A stretch of DNA of 58,483 nucleotides from Gnetum montanum. Taxonomy: Eukaryota; Streptophyta; Gnetopsida; Gnetales; Gnetaceae. This document shows positions 57,600 through 58,483 of this stretch, piece after piece (position 1 is the stretch's first letter; the number at the start of each line of letters is the position of its first letter). The translations under genes and the position numbers were made by a program. A model generated the notes under the pieces. It had not been told where the DNA came from and searched no databases. It saw nothing but the letters and a program-made list of their open reading frames with translations. Location of the stretch: positions 335,287 through 393,769 of the forward strand of contig MNCI01005012.1 in assembly GCA_015680685.1 (NCBI GenBank). The letters run 5' to 3'.

Positions 57600-58440
57600 T
57601 TAATGATATATCTTTTAGAAAGAAGACATTGCAAACAAGTCACACACAATTTCATAACAATGTCTCTCTCACAAGACTATGATAATTCAACAACCAGTAA
57701 GGCAATTTATTGGAGAACCAAAGAATTATACGATGATGAAGACGAAGTTTGGAGTACTCAATCTGATGTTGGGGTCTCTTATGTACATAAACAAAGACAA
57801 CATTGTCCCAACTCACAAATTCATAACCTACCTAGTGATGATGACCCCCTACTAGCCACTAAGAGCCTAATGCATATACAAGAGGCTATTTGAATATCCT
57901 GTAAGCATCGTAAGGAAAGTCATCTACCTAGGCTTGATTTAAACAACTTTCCCAAATTTTCAAGAGGCTATGATTTAGATCCACAACATCATTTACAAGC
58001 CTTCCATGATGCTTTTGTATGGAACAATATTGATAATGGGTGGCAGAAACTTAAGCTCTTTCCTACAACACTCGTTGGCTAAGCAAAATTATGGTACAAG
58101 TCCTTAAGACCAAAATTAATTCGACTTTGGCCAACAATGATAGAACTCTTCAATGAAAGATATCAAACCTATGCAAGAGTGTCAACCTTGAGGAAACAAA
58201 TCCAAGAGTGGAAACAAGTGCAACATGAACCCTTGAACATGGCCTTAGAAAGATATTATGCATTGTTAAAAAACTACCCAAGCCATTGGTTCTCCGAGGA
58301 AAGGCTAATGTATCACATCATGGATGGGCTCCGCAATGAGACAAGGGAGACCCTAGGGATGTATGCCCCAGGTCAACTGTATGAGCTACAAACCCATCAA
58401 TTCCAAAAGCTTATTAAGTAAGTAGCAAAAGAAGAAGGAG
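57600..58440 (+). pseudogene. gag relic of element 9
   Basis: N-terminal frame 57603-57893 (acidic, DDEDEVW; DDDPLLATKSLMHI). The core gag follows in pieces: LDLNNFPKFSRGYDLDPQHHLQAFHDAF (about 57930-58020), KLKLFPTTLVG, then the open frame 58137-58421 (ELFNERYQTYARVSTLRKQI; LNMALERYYALLKNYPSHW; DGLRNETRETLGM). It has the W...F...Y...L..L plan of the retrotransposon gag family and clear relation to 41640-42226. The stop near 57894 and the one at 58080 break it. The rest lies beyond the window. Confidence 0.78.
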
Positions 58441-58483
58441 AAATGGCTAAGTGGGAGAATGTTGAAAGCTCTCAATAAGACCA

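Overview
The window is plant nuclear DNA. One spliced gene, a clade-F type PP2C protein phosphatase at 6996-9117, sits among old, nested, heavily mutated LTR retrotransposons. The GT-AG introns, the PP2C subfamily and the Athila/Tat-type and chromovirus elements point to a vascular, probably seed, plant. I cannot name the species.

Layout: 1-3471 is a minus-strand family A element (gag, PBS, LTR) inserted into the 3' end of a plus-strand family A element. 3472-6420 is AT-rich with no gene and holds a 3 x 91-bp tandem repeat. 6421-9410 is the PP2C gene with promoter and 3' UTR. 10661-14465 holds two family A 5' ends, the second inserted into the gag of the first. 17891-39316 is a long family A element (LTR, PBS, gag, protease, RT, RNase H, integrase with a D-x35-E pair, a long spacer and an accessory ORF). 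Its 3' LTR is split by a family B (Tat-like) element at 30208-39024 with a 5-bp target duplication. 39919-48898 is another family A copy lacking most of its RT. 48899-53030 is the 3' end of a second family B copy. 55434-56719 is a minus-strand chromovirus end, interrupted by a divergent family A element whose gag runs to the window end.

Family A has TGATGAG...CTCATCA LTR ends and a PBS resembling the tRNA-Asp type of Athila-like Ty3/gypsy elements. It carries an extra ORF downstream of integrase. Two copies keep a TATA-like box, a leader, a putative intron with branch-point and acceptor, and an ATG directly after the acceptor, so the ORF may have its own transcription unit. Family B has about 1.5-1.7 kb LTRs that appear to end TG...TA, hairpin repeats in U3, a gag-protease region and a tandem-repeat 3' UTR; its complete copy lacks RT and integrase.

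The assembly is imperfect. Two N runs and five single Ns occur. Two single Ns replace missing sequence, one segment next to an N is inverted relative to its reading frame, and one N-bounded segment is a reverse-complement duplicate. Apart from the PP2C gene, every coding region is a broken relic.
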